Made by a program: the position numbers and the translations under genes
Shown here: one piece after another, positions 45,048 to 54,411 of the stretch
How the letters are laid out: every line of letters begins with the position of its first letter
Position numbering within the stretch: position 1 is the stretch's first letter
Source of the DNA: Tateyamaria omphalii
GTDB taxonomy: Bacteria > Pseudomonadota > Alphaproteobacteria > Rhodobacterales > Rhodobacteraceae
NCBI RefSeq assembly: GCF_014651375.1
Contig: NZ_BMWT01000003.1
Span: 124,001-188,000 of the forward strand
Length of the DNA stretch: 64,000 nucleotides
Direction of reading: 5' to 3'
Notes under the pieces: generated by a model
Seen by the model: only the letters and a program-made list of their open reading frames with translations
What the model was told of the DNA's origin: nothing
The model's database searches: none

Positions 45048-47354
45048 ATGCCCACCGTGTTCTATAATTTTTTTCAACAGAGCAATTTAGGCACCCTAGG
45101 CGGTACCATCACCAACGCTCATCTTGGGACGAACTTTCTGTTTGCGCGGGACGAAGTGGTTTCAGGATCTGACTACCAGGTCATTTCGGAACAGTTTGAT
45201 TTCGGTGTTCTGCGCTATCCCGGTGGCACGATAACCGAGCGATACTTCGATCTGACCGATCCAGACCGGGTGGGCGAAGACTTTGAAAACCTGATCGGGG
45301 CAGTCAATGGAAACGGAGAGATTGCCAGGAGTGATATTGCAACCGGCCTGAGCGACTTTCTCGACTACGCGGACGCGCAAGTTGCCAGCGTGTCATTCGT
45401 TTTGCCCACGTTCCGCTATTTGAATGCGAATGCTGTCGGAACAACCAATTTGTTGACGCCTGGGGCAGAGCAGGAGATCAAGGCATTCCTCACAGATCTG
45501 CTGTCTGGAGTGTATGGCAACGCAACGATAAGCCACCTCGAGATTGGCAACGAGTTTTACAACGCAGACTATGACTGGACTGACGCGCAGTTTGGTGCGC
45601 TGCAGGCGCAAATCGCCGTGTGGATCAATGACGTGGTCACCGAGCTGACGGCCACAGGTCAATTGGCATCCGACCCGGTGATCCTCGCGCAAGGGTCAAA
45701 CGGCACAAACCAGGCTACTGCGGACCAGCAAAACCAGATATTTATTGATGCTATCTTAGATGCACTGATCGCAAACGGCGTCAGCGCACCCGACGTCTCG
45801 GACCTGATTGATGGCGTTGTGGTGCACGGATATGGCGCATCATCCCAACCGTTGGCCATTGGTGGCGGGTTGGACAACCGCTTTACCAGCCTGATTGATA
45901 CCTGGATGGATGGTGATCCGGACGCGCTTGAGATGGCTGTCACGGAATGGAATGTGGGGCAAAGCAGTACATCCGTGACGGGGATGGAACGCAATGCATC
46001 GGTGCTGCGCGTGTTTGCGGAAATGATGGAAGCAGGCGTGGACCTGGCCAACATCTGGACAGTGCAGAATTCCGCATATTCAACCCTTTCACGTGAAAGC
46101 CCCGCTTCGGTTGATTTACCAAGCACGAGCCTGACACCGACCGGATACATCTTTCGAATGATGTCCCAGTCGCTGCAGGGCACGCAGTTGCTGGACAATC
46201 AGAATGATATCCGTCTGGTGGACGGTTCTGCTGTCGCAAGCGGCTACACTTTTGCCTATTCGGGCGCGCAACAAACCGTCATATACATCGTGTCGGGCAG
46301 GGGCATTTCCTTTGATCTCAATATGGATCTGTCCGGTTTTCTATCGAATGGCATCGCTGTCAATGCAACGCGAATGACTGCTGTACCGGGGCAGGCACCG
46401 GATGCGTTAAATGTCGAGGCGCGGATAACGCTGTCAGACCGGGCCGATCTTGGACTGGCGACGGACAATGTTCTGAACGTGACACTGGATCCTTACGAAC
46501 TCATTCAGGTTGTCATCACCCACAATGGCAATGGCGTTCTGCTGTTTGGCGATGATCAGAATGCAGTCAATGATGCATTGACGGGTACAGCCAACAACGA
46601 CACGTTGATTGGCAATTCTGGAAACGACACGATTGTCGGGGACGGGGGGCAGGACATCATTGACGGTGGTTTCGGGAACGACAGTATCCTTGGCGGCACC
46701 GGGGAGGATCAAATCCGATCTGGGAATGGTGCAGACACCATTGATGGTGGCGCGGGCCATGACATGATCCGTGCAGGCACTGGCAATGACCTGGTCTATG
46801 GTGGTGCCAATGCAGACAATCTTTATGGCGAAGCTGGCAACGACACGCTTGATGGTGGCGCAGGACAGGACCGGTTATTTGGTGGTTCTGGCAATGACCT
46901 TTTGACTGACACCAGTGGCGCCGGTGGTCTGTTTGGAGAGGCCGGCAACGACACCATTGTGAATGGCGCATCTGCCAACCGGATTTTTGGCGGCGGTGGC
47001 AATGACAGCATTGATGGGGGAGGTGGCGCAGACACCATCTATGGCGGTGCCGGTTTTGATACAATGACTGGCGGTGCCGGAAACGATCTTCTTACCGGCA
47101 ACTTTAACGCGGATGTGTTTGTGTTTGCGGATGGGTTTGGCAACGACACGATCACTGATTTTGACGTAGCCAACGCGTATGAGCGGATCGACTTTTCTTC
47201 TGTGGTTGCCATTGTGGATTTCGATGACCTGATTGCAGATCACGTCACGCAGAATTCAATCGGAGATGCCGTCATCTTTGATGGTGGCGGCAATTCAATC
47301 ACATTGCTTGGTGTTTCCGTGTCTTCCCTCGGGGTCGGAGATTTTGTGTTTTAG
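45048..47354 (+). CDS. Secreted RTX protein with an N-terminal clan-A glycoside hydrolase
   Basis: 768 residues, no signal peptide, type I secretion style. Residues about 15-490 look like a GH51/GH39-type barrel and beta sandwich: FGVLRYPGGTITERYFDLT, the acid/base pair in HLEIGNE (E169) and the nucleophile in VTEWN (E300). Residues 510-685 are calcium-binding GGxGxDx nonapeptides (GGSGNDLL, GGAGNDLL). The C-terminal FADGFGNDTITDF block is the usual RTX end. It probably cuts plant or algal arabinose- or xylose-type polymers. GGAGG precedes the ATG. No secretion genes are in the window. Confidence 0.88.
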   Translation: MPTVFYNFFQQSNLGTLGGTITNAHLGTNFLFARDEVVSGSDYQVISEQFDFGVLRYPGGTITERYFDLTDPDRVGEDFENLIGAVNGNGEIARSDIATGLSDFLDYADAQVASVSFVLPTFRYLNANAVGTTNLLTPGAEQEIKAFLTDLLSGVYGNATISHLEIGNEFYNADYDWTDAQFGALQAQIAVWINDVVTELTATGQLASDPVILAQGSNGTNQATADQQNQIFIDAILDALIANGVSAPDVSDLIDGVVVHGYGASSQPLAIGGGLDNRFTSLIDTWMDGDPDALEMAVTEWNVGQSSTSVTGMERNASVLRVFAEMMEAGVDLANIWTVQNSAYSTLSRESPASVDLPSTSLTPTGYIFRMMSQSLQGTQLLDNQNDIRLVDGSAVASGYTFAYSGAQQTVIYIVSGRGISFDLNMDLSGFLSNGIAVNATRMTAVPGQAPDALNVEARITLSDRADLGLATDNVLNVTLDPYELIQVVITHNGNGVLLFGDDQNAVNDALTGTANNDTLIGNSGNDTIVGDGGQDIIDGGFGNDSILGGTGEDQIRSGNGADTIDGGAGHDMIRAGTGNDLVYGGANADNLYGEAGNDTLDGGAGQDRLFGGSGNDLLTDTSGAGGLFGEAGNDTIVNGASANRIFGGGGNDSIDGGGGADTIYGGAGFDTMTGGAGNDLLTGNFNADVFVFADGFGNDTITDFDVANAYERIDFSSVVAIVDFDDLIADHVTQNSIGDAVIFDGGGNSITLLGVSVSSLGVGDFVF

Positions 47355-47386
47355 CCCGTCGTCAACGGACACTGTGCTCGGGTGCC

Positions 47387-48514
47387 TTACCCGTGCCGTT
47401 CGACCAAAACAGAGCCTACGGAATAGCCCGCACCAAACGAACAGATGATCCCCTTATCCCCGTCGCCCAGATCGCCGGAATACTTGGAAAAGGCGATGAT
47501 GGATCCGGCCGAGGAGGTGTTGGCGTAGTCCTGCAGGATGTTGGGCTGTTCGCCGGGTTCCGGTGTGCGCCCCAGCACCTTTTTCCCGATGAAGTCATTC
47601 ATTGTCTTGTTGGCCTGATGCAGCCAGAGACGCTTGAGGTCCGATGCCTCAACCCCTTCATCCGCCATGTGGCCTGCGATGTGCTGGCTGACCATGGGCA
47701 GCACTTCCTTGAACACCTTGCGCCCGTTCTGCATGAACTGCATGTCGCGGCGGTCTTTCAGCCCGTCGGGGCGGGACCGGCGCAGGTAGCCGTTGTTGTT
47801 GCGGATGTTGTTTGAAAATGCGGTGCCGCAGCGGGTCGACTTAATTTCGAAGTAGGCGCCGGTGGCGTCCTCGGCCCGTTCGATCAGCGTGGCCGTTGCC
47901 ACGTCGCCAAAGATGAAATGGCAGTCGCGGTCGCGCCATTCGAGGTGGGCCGAACAAATCTCCGGGTTCACCACCAGCGCTGACCGGATGGAGCCCGAGC
48001 GCACCATATCCGCCGCTGCCTGGATGCCGAAGGTGGCCGAGGAGCAGGCGACGTTCATGTCAAAGGCAAAGCCCTGAATCCCCAAAAGTTCCTGAATTTC
48101 GATAGCGACAGCAGGGTAGGCGCGTTCGAGGTTTGATGCCGCGCAAATCACCGCATCCACGTCCGCCGCCGTCTTGCCCGCCTGGGCCAGCGCCTTGTTG
48201 GCCGCATCGACGGCCATTTCCGCCATGATCGACGGTTCATCATCGCTGCGCTGGCGCAGCAGGGGGTGCATGACCTTGGGGTCGAGCACGCCGGATTTGT
48301 CCATGACATAGCGTCGTTCGATGCCCGAGGCTTTGACGATGAACTCTTCGGACGAGTGATCCTTGGCCTCAACCTCGCCTGCCGCGATCTCATCGGCATG
48401 TTCGGTGTTGTAGAGGTCCGCGTATGCGTTGAAAGCCTCGACCAATTCCGCGTTGGAAATGGATTGCTCTGGCGTGAAGACGCCCGTGCCGGTGATCGCA
48501 GGAGTGAAGGCCAA
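47387..48514 (-). CDS. FabH-like beta-ketoacyl-ACP synthase III
   Basis: A 375-residue thiolase-fold protein. The catalytic triad is C157 (NVACSSATFG), H299 (LWLHQANKTM) and N332 (YANTSSAG). It is longer than FabH (about 320) because of an insert near residues 28-60. It could start fatty acid synthesis or make a specialised acyl chain. The start is TTG at 48514 with GAAAGGGG upstream. Confidence 0.9.
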   Translation of the reverse strand: MAFTPAITGTGVFTPEQSISNAELVEAFNAYADLYNTEHADEIAAGEVEAKDHSSEEFIVKASGIERRYVMDKSGVLDPKVMHPLLRQRSDDEPSIMAEMAVDAANKALAQAGKTAADVDAVICAASNLERAYPAVAIEIQELLGIQGFAFDMNVACSSATFGIQAAADMVRSGSIRSALVVNPEICSAHLEWRDRDCHFIFGDVATATLIERAEDATGAYFEIKSTRCGTAFSNNIRNNNGYLRRSRPDGLKDRRDMQFMQNGRKVFKEVLPMVSQHIAGHMADEGVEASDLKRLWLHQANKTMNDFIGKKVLGRTPEPGEQPNILQDYANTSSAGSIIAFSKYSGDLGDGDKGIICSFGAGYSVGSVLVERHG

Positions 48515-48696
48515 GGTGCGCCCCTTTCAGGCTTGTCGCATGTCGGGTGAACCTACAGGTGCCGCGCCCTTGTTCGCAAGGGGGACGGAGGGGTGCGCCG
48601 TTGCGGAAATCCCGAAATTTTGGCGTCATATGCCGCCGGGGTTGCCATTCCTGCTGTGCCAGTGCTTTCGTGCGGCAAAACGAAGGGAGAGGCGCG

Positions 48697-49929
48697 TTGA
48701 AACTGGGATGCATCGGGGACGATTTCACCGGATCAAGCGATCTGGCCAACACGCTGGCCAAGGAGGGGATGCGCACGACGCAATTTACTGGCGTGCCCGC
48801 AGGCAATGCCGATCCGTCCGTGGACGCAGGCGTGGTGGCGTTGAAGTCCCGTTCGATTGATCCGGCTGGGGCTGTGGCGAAGTCGCTCGAGGCGTTGGAC
48901 TGGCTGCGCGCGCAGGGGTGCACTCAGTTTTTCTTTAAGTACTGTTCGACTTTCGACAGCACACCCGAAGGTAACATCGGCCCTGTTGCAGATGCGCTGG
49001 CGGACGCGTTGGATGCCCATCAGGTCATCGTATGCCCAGCTTTTCCCGGCACGGGGCGGTCAGTGTATCAGGGGCATCTGTTTGTGAACGATGTGCTGCT
49101 GAGTGAAAGCGGGATGCAGAAGCATCCGCTGACGCCAATGACTGATCCGGACTTGCGCCGCTGGCTGGCTCCGCAGACACGTTATGACGTGGGGCACGTG
49201 GCGGCTGCTTCGGTCTTTGCGGGCGCGGATGCGATCCGTGGTGCTTTGCAGTCCGAGCATGAGGCGGGCAAGCGTCATATCGTGGTGGACGCGATCCGGG
49301 ATGAGGATTTGCGCGCCATCGGTGCCGCCGCGCGGGATTTGCCATTGATCACCGGCGGGTCGGGTGTGGCGCTGGGCCTGCCTGCGAACTTTGGCTGTGT
49401 GGCCGGTGCCGTGCCGTGGACAGGGCAGGGCGGCCGGGCCGTTGCCTTGTCCGGTTCTTGTTCAATCGCGACGCGGGCGCAGGTCGCTTATCATGCCGCC
49501 CGTCATCCCGCGCGAGAGGTTGTGGCGGCCGATGTGATCGAGGGGCGCTTGACCGCAGGTGATGCGGCGGCATGGGCCTTGGCGCAGGACGGCGTGCCGT
49601 TGCTCTATTCCTCTGCCGACCCGGAGGTGGTGCGACAGGTGCAGGATCAGTTTGGCCGTGACCGGTCGGCAGAGGCTTTGGAGGGCTTTTTTGCCGATGT
49701 GGCGCGCGCGGTGCGCGACGGCGGGGCAACCCGGATCATCACGGCGGGGGGCGAGACGTCCGGTGCGGTGGTCGAGGGGCTGGCGCTTGATACCCTCGAC
49801 ATCGGGCCAGAGATTGATCCCGGCGTGCCCGCACTGCGCGCTGGGCCTGATCTGGTTGTGGCGTTGAAGTCGGGGAATTTCGGGGCCGAGGATTTCTTTG
49901 AAAAAGCGGATCGGGTGTTGCAGGCATGA
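48697..49929 (+). CDS. otnK: 3-oxo-tetronate kinase (four-carbon acid sugar kinase)
   Basis: 410 residues of the DUF1537 kinase family. Family blocks: LGCIGDDFTGSSDLANTLAK, FFKYCSTFDSTPEGNIGPVA, VCPAFPGTGRSVYQGHLFVN, ITAGGETSGAVVEGL, and a C-terminal FGAEDFFEKA. It phosphorylates 3-oxo-tetronates in catabolism of D-threonate/L-threonate or erythronate. TTG start with GGGAGAGG; a start further up is unlikely. It overlaps otnC by ATGA. Confidence 0.93.
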   Translation: MKLGCIGDDFTGSSDLANTLAKEGMRTTQFTGVPAGNADPSVDAGVVALKSRSIDPAGAVAKSLEALDWLRAQGCTQFFFKYCSTFDSTPEGNIGPVADALADALDAHQVIVCPAFPGTGRSVYQGHLFVNDVLLSESGMQKHPLTPMTDPDLRRWLAPQTRYDVGHVAAASVFAGADAIRGALQSEHEAGKRHIVVDAIRDEDLRAIGAAARDLPLITGGSGVALGLPANFGCVAGAVPWTGQGGRAVALSGSCSIATRAQVAYHAARHPAREVVAADVIEGRLTAGDAAAWALAQDGVPLLYSSADPEVVRQVQDQFGRDRSAEALEGFFADVARAVRDGGATRIITAGGETSGAVVEGLALDTLDIGPEIDPGVPALRAGPDLVVALKSGNFGAEDFFEKADRVLQA

Positions 49930-50576
49930 GTGAAGAAAGCGCGTTGCGCGAACAGATATGCTTGCTTGCCAAGTCCTTGTTCGACCGAGGACTGACGCAC
50001 GGATCGACCGGCAACATCTCGGCCCGGACAGAGGATGGCGGGCTGTTGGTGTCGCCTACGGGCACCAGCTTTGGGCGGCTTGATCCGGGGCGGCTGAGCC
50101 GGTTCGATGCGTCGGGCGCTCATGTGGCAGGTGACAAACCGACGAAGGAAATGCCCCTGCACACGGCGTTCTACGACACGCGCAACACTGCCGGGGCCGT
50201 GGTGCATCTGCATTCCTGCCACTCGGTTGCGCTGTCGATGCTGCCGGGGGCTGACCCGGACAACTTCCTGCCGCCCCTCACGCCCTATGGCATCATGAAG
50301 CTGGGCAAGGTGCAGCTTTTGCCCTTCTTCCTGCCCGGTGATCCGGCAATGGGCGAGGCCGTACGGGGCCTCGCGGGCAAGCGGTCAGCGGTGATGCTGG
50401 CCAATCATGGTCCAGTGGTTGCGGGCAAGGATGTGGAGGCCGCCTGCAATGCCATTGAAGAACTCGAGGACACCGCACGGTTGGCGCTGATGACGCGCGG
50501 GATGCAGCCGCAGGGCCTGACCGAAGATCAGGTCCGGGCGGTGGTGACCAAGTTTGACGTGGCGTGGGATGATTGA
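49926..50576 (+). CDS. otnC: 3-oxo-tetronate 4-phosphate decarboxylase
   Basis: A 216-residue class II aldolase-fold enzyme. Metal ligands: HLHSCHSVAL (two His) and the later NHGPVVAG; the phosphate site includes GNISART and PTGTSFG. With OtnK it turns 3-oxo-tetronate phosphate into dihydroxyacetone phosphate and CO2. The OtnI isomerase and the dehydrogenases of the pathway are not in the window. Confidence 0.93.
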   Translation: MSEESALREQICLLAKSLFDRGLTHGSTGNISARTEDGGLLVSPTGTSFGRLDPGRLSRFDASGAHVAGDKPTKEMPLHTAFYDTRNTAGAVVHLHSCHSVALSMLPGADPDNFLPPLTPYGIMKLGKVQLLPFFLPGDPAMGEAVRGLAGKRSAVMLANHGPVVAGKDVEAACNAIEELEDTARLALMTRGMQPQGLTEDQVRAVVTKFDVAWDD

Positions 50577-50615
50577 GCGACGCGTTCTAGCACGGAATCA
50601 AGGCCAAAGGCCGCC

Positions 50616-50751
50616 GTGCCTACGCCGACCCGCCCCCCGGGGCGGCGTTATGTCGACGCCAGTGCGCTACCTTTGCGTCGCAATAACGCATCAACGATAA
50701 ATCGCGCTGAACAATTGGTGCCAACGCCACCCCGCAGGTCGGCGTAGGCAC
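50616..50751. repeat. Possible MITE-like element with 15-bp terminal inverted repeats
   Basis: GTGCCTACGCCGACC at 50616-50630 and GGTCGGCGTAGGCAC at 50737-50751 are perfect complements flanking 106 bases. Inside is a CCGCCCCCCGGGGCGG palindrome and no ORF. It fills the convergent gap between otnC and the ABC ATPase gene. The right arm touches the ATPase stop. Confidence 0.6.
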
Positions 50752-50754
50752 TGC

Positions 50755-51807
50755 TCACGTGTTGATCGTGTTGCCGTCAGCATCAAAGAAATGCGTGCGC
50801 TCGGCATCAAAGCTGAGGCCGACCACATCGCCCACCTTCAAATCCGCATCACCGGAAATCCGCACATTGATCTGACCCGCTGCGCCACAATCCATCAGGA
50901 CAAACGTGTCGGCGCCCAGATACTCGATCACATCGACCGTGCCATCACACTGCCCCATGCCCGAAGCGCCCACGAGGATGTGTTCGGGCCTGATACCCAT
51001 CTGGGTCGCACCCGGTCCTACGGGGTACGGACCCGTCCGGCCCCCCGGCACAGTGTAGCTGTCCCCTGACGCCTCGCACCCGAACACATTCATCTTCGGG
51101 CTGCCGATGAACTGGGCGACGAAAACGTTGCCCGGATGGTTATACAGCTCGCGCGGTGTGCCGACCTGGATGATCCGGCCTGCGTCCAGCACCACGATCC
51201 GGTCGGCGAGGGTCATCGCCTCGACCTGGTCATGTGTGACATAGATCATCGTGGCCGACAGCGACTGGTGCAGCTTGGAAATCTCGTAGCGCATCTCGAC
51301 CCGGAGTGCTGCGTCGAGGTTCGACAGCGGCTCATCGAACAGGAAGGCCGTCGGTTCGCGCACGATGGACCGGCCAATGGCTACCCGCTGGCGTTGCCCG
51401 CCCGAGAGGTCCTTGGGCCGACGCTCAAGATACTGATCCAGTTTCAGCGTCTCGGCAGCGGCATCCACCTTCTCGGCAATCTCGGCCTTGGGCGCGCCAG
51501 CGGTCTTCAGCGAGAAGCCCATATTGTCGCGCACCGACATGTGCGGATAAAGCGCGTAGGACTGGAACACCATCGACAGCCCGCGCTTGCTGGGCGGTTG
51601 ATCGGTCACGTCCTGCCCGTCGATGAGCAGGGAGCCCCGGCTGATATCCTCAAGCCCCCCGATCATGCGTAGGAGGGTGGACTTGCCGCAGCCTGATGGG
51701 CCCACAAAGACAATGAATTCGCCATCGTTGATCGCCAGGTTGACGCCCTTAATGACCTGCACCTCGCCATACCATTTCTCGACAGCGTTGAGAGTGATCG
51801 CGCCCAT
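50755..51807 (-). CDS. Sugar ABC transporter ATPase (UgpC/MalK-type)
   Basis: 350 residues. Walker [10 protein letters not shown] (36-44), signature LSGGQ (134-138), Walker B FLFDEP (155-160), and a C-terminal OB-type domain ([10 protein letters not shown]). It powers the two permeases above it. It is the last gene of the operon, with GGAGCC before its ATG and three bases between it and the hydrolase stop. Confidence 0.95.
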   Translation of the reverse strand: MGAITLNAVEKWYGEVQVIKGVNLAINDGEFIVFVGPSGCGKSTLLRMIGGLEDISRGSLLIDGQDVTDQPPSKRGLSMVFQSYALYPHMSVRDNMGFSLKTAGAPKAEIAEKVDAAAETLKLDQYLERRPKDLSGGQRQRVAIGRSIVREPTAFLFDEPLSNLDAALRVEMRYEISKLHQSLSATMIYVTHDQVEAMTLADRIVVLDAGRIIQVGTPRELYNHPGNVFVAQFIGSPKMNVFGCEASGDSYTVPGGRTGPYPVGPGATQMGIRPEHILVGASGMGQCDGTVDVIEYLGADTFVLMDCGAAGQINVRISGDADLKVGDVVGLSFDAERTHFFDADGNTINT

Positions 51808-51810
51808 TGC

Positions 51811-53076
51811 TCAGGCTCCTTGATTGTTTGGAGAGGCCCAGGCCAGCCAAACGGCCGCCGTCCATGTGAAAGTGCTGCCGCCTGCCGGTGACCCGTCGCG
51901 GGGGTCGAAGTATTCGGCAAAGCCGTGTTCGGCGATCAGGTCAGCCGTGTTGGTGCGCAACGCTTCGCCTTGGGGCAGTGCGAAATCCGCCAAACCTGTC
52001 CCGATCATCATGTTCATGATGGCCCAGACAGGCCCACGCCAATACCGCTTGCCGTCAAAGCGGTCATCATCCGGGGTCAAGGAGGGCACACCGTATTTCG
52101 AAAGGGCCATTACCTCGGCCAGACGGGTCCGCATATCCGGGTGGTCGATGCCGCCATACCAGCACAGGAAGGATGCGTTCGAAATGGATCCAGCCCAGCT
52201 GCCACCAACGACATCACGGCCATCAAAACATCCAAGCGTGGGGTTCCAGAGTGTTTGAGCACCGGCTTCCAGCGTTTTCACCCAGTCTTGTAACTCTGTC
52301 ACATCCTCATCCAGCATCTCGCCAATGACGATCAGGTCACGCGTGGCACGCAACAGGATAAAGGTCATCGTCGGGTCAGCCACACGGAAAGGGGTATCCT
52401 GCAGCATAGCGGCCTCATCCCAGTGCAGTCGCGCGCCCCGTTGCACAAGCCAGATATAGCGATCGTAATCGTATTTCGTGGGCCGCATGGAGCCGTCCAC
52501 ATGGGTCGTGTCGCGGCGGGTGTATTCGCCGACGCCGTCGGGTGTGATCGCTGCCATCGCGGCATCCCAATCCGGGGCATTGTCGCGGCCTGCCTCCCAC
52601 GGGTGGGTGATGCATACGGCCCCCTGATCCAACCGCCAGTCCATGAACCAGCGGTGCCAGGCGACCATCTTGGGATAAAGCGCGGCGACACGATCCCGGC
52701 CAACGTCCGTGTCTTTGTCCAGCATCATCCGTGCCATGGTCGCGGCCACCGGCGGCTGGCTGATGCCTGAGGACGGGATCGGTCCGGTTCCCTGCCACAC
52801 GTCGTGATTGGGGAAGTACCCTTCATCCGGCACATGGAACAGGATATGCGGCACCATGCCGTTGTCCCACTGGCCCGAGAACAGGGTTTCGATTTCTGCC
52901 CAGGCACGTTCCACGTCGAACTCGGCAAACCCCACGGCAGCAAAAGCGCTGTCCCAGTTCCACTGGTAGGGATAGAGACCCGAGGTCGGGATCGTGTACC
53001 CGCCCTTGTCATTGCGTTTCAGAATTGCGCGCGCCTCTTCATCGCGCATGTCCGTGGATGTCATGTCTCGCATCAT
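51811..53076 (-). CDS. GH63-type glycoside hydrolase (glucosylglycerate/mannosylglycerate hydrolase-like)
   Basis: 421 residues, no signal peptide, so cytoplasmic. The opening GLYPYQWNWDSAFAAVGFAE then GQWDNGMVPHILFH closely follows the mannosylglycerate/glucosylglycerate hydrolase group. THPWEAGRDNAPDWDAAM supplies an acidic catalytic candidate and RYWRGPVWAIMNMMI is another hallmark. It would split an imported osmolyte glycoside to sugar and glycerate. It overlaps the permease stop (ATGATGA) and precedes the ATPase. The exact substrate is inference. Confidence 0.82.
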   Translation of the reverse strand: MMRDMTSTDMRDEEARAILKRNDKGGYTIPTSGLYPYQWNWDSAFAAVGFAEFDVERAWAEIETLFSGQWDNGMVPHILFHVPDEGYFPNHDVWQGTGPIPSSGISQPPVAATMARMMLDKDTDVGRDRVAALYPKMVAWHRWFMDWRLDQGAVCITHPWEAGRDNAPDWDAAMAAITPDGVGEYTRRDTTHVDGSMRPTKYDYDRYIWLVQRGARLHWDEAAMLQDTPFRVADPTMTFILLRATRDLIVIGEMLDEDVTELQDWVKTLEAGAQTLWNPTLGCFDGRDVVGGSWAGSISNASFLCWYGGIDHPDMRTRLAEVMALSKYGVPSLTPDDDRFDGKRYWRGPVWAIMNMMIGTGLADFALPQGEALRTNTADLIAEHGFAEYFDPRDGSPAGGSTFTWTAAVWLAWASPNNQGA

Positions 53077-54287
53077 CCTTTTACCGACCCGGCGGTCAGC
53101 CCTTTCGTCATGAACCGTTCCAGCCCAAGGAACAGGGCCATGATCGGAATGGTGGCAATCACGGCGCCCGCCATCAGGTGCTGGCGCGGAATTTCAGAGG
53201 AGTTCAACATCGCGACCCCGCGGGTCAGCGTGAATTTTGACGGATCGTCCAGCAGCATGAAGGCCAGCAGGAACTCGTTCCAGGCGATCATGAAGACATA
53301 AAGCGATACCGACACCATCGCGGGCAGGGACAGGGGCAGGGTGATCTTCCAGATCACCTGCAGGCGGCTGAGGCCGTCCATAAGGCCCGCTTCCTCGACC
53401 TCTCCCGGCAGGCCGCGGAAGTAACCTTGCAACATATAAAGCGCCACGGGGATCGTGGTGACCGGATAGATCATCAGCAGACCCGGAATGGTGTTGCGCA
53501 AACCGGTCATGGAGAAAGCGATGTAGATTGGCAGCGCCAGAACGATCATCGGGACCATGTAGATCAACAAGATCGACCGCGAAAACGCCGCCCGCCCCTT
53601 GAACCGCAGCCGTGCCACGGCATAGGCGCCCGGGACGGAGAACAGCAGCGTGATCAGCACCGTCAGGACCGAGACATAGAAGCTGGTCCAAAGGTAGCTG
53701 CCGAAATTGAACTGGCCGAACAACTCGATGTAGCTGCGAAACAGGTCCCAGCCGCGGCTCAACTCGATGGAGAAATCGAGCGGGTTTTTCAGCAGCGCCT
53801 GCTGCGATTTCAGGCTGGTCATGACCATGACGTAGAAAGGGATCAGAACTACAGCGGTAAAGATGATGTAGCCGAAGCCTGTCAGAAACCGGATCACCGC
53901 ATCCTCAAAGGCATGGCGTGACAGCGGACCTGGCTGCGCCTCGACCAGCATCAGGGTCAGGGGCCAGATCATGAAAAGACCAAAGGAGATGACGGCCATG
54001 AGCTGCCACAGAACCGGAACATTCTCCTGAAACAGGATCGGCGAGAGCGGCGTGAACATGATGACCACGCAAAGCAGGATGAAGCCGCCCATCACCAACC
54101 GCGCATCCCGCACGTAGATGGCCGCCAGCCCACCGCACAACCCAAGGATCAGGCAGCCCAGGGACCCGGGCCGAAATCCAAGACCCGAGGCGAAAGACAA
54201 GGTGACGGACACCGTGACAGAGATGACAAAGGCCCAGAACAGCCCAATCAATGCACCGGTCACAGCGCCATGACGCAGAATGCTCAT
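53073..54287 (-). CDS. Sugar ABC permease (MalG-type) with an extra N-terminal membrane domain
   Basis: 404 residues, about 120 more than usual. The extra N-terminal part (about 1-125) has four or so helices (LIGLFWAFVISVTVSVTLSF, LGCLILGLCGGLAAIYV). The normal permease core then begins (LIPFYVMVMTSLKS) and carries the EAA loop in YFRGLPGEVEEAGLMDGLSR. It is the second permease of the operon. Confidence 0.9.
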   Translation of the reverse strand: MSILRHGAVTGALIGLFWAFVISVTVSVTLSFASGLGFRPGSLGCLILGLCGGLAAIYVRDARLVMGGFILLCVVIMFTPLSPILFQENVPVLWQLMAVISFGLFMIWPLTLMLVEAQPGPLSRHAFEDAVIRFLTGFGYIIFTAVVLIPFYVMVMTSLKSQQALLKNPLDFSIELSRGWDLFRSYIELFGQFNFGSYLWTSFYVSVLTVLITLLFSVPGAYAVARLRFKGRAAFSRSILLIYMVPMIVLALPIYIAFSMTGLRNTIPGLLMIYPVTTIPVALYMLQGYFRGLPGEVEEAGLMDGLSRLQVIWKITLPLSLPAMVSVSLYVFMIAWNEFLLAFMLLDDPSKFTLTRGVAMLNSSEIPRQHLMAGAVIATIPIMALFLGLERFMTKGLTAGSVKG

Positions 54288-54411
54288 GCCGATCCTCTTT
54301 CATCTTGCCAGATAAACTCCGGGGTGAATTGGCCGTCAGGCCAAGAGGGGCAGAGCCCCTGCGTCCCGCCCGCCGCAGGCGAGACGCAAACTTGTTTTGC
54401 GGCACCCACTT

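Noticed and set aside
46590-47100. Repeated GGTGGC/GGCAATGAC-like units that look like a tandem array
   Set aside because: These are codons for RTX nonapeptides in one reading frame, not a CRISPR or DNA repeat array.
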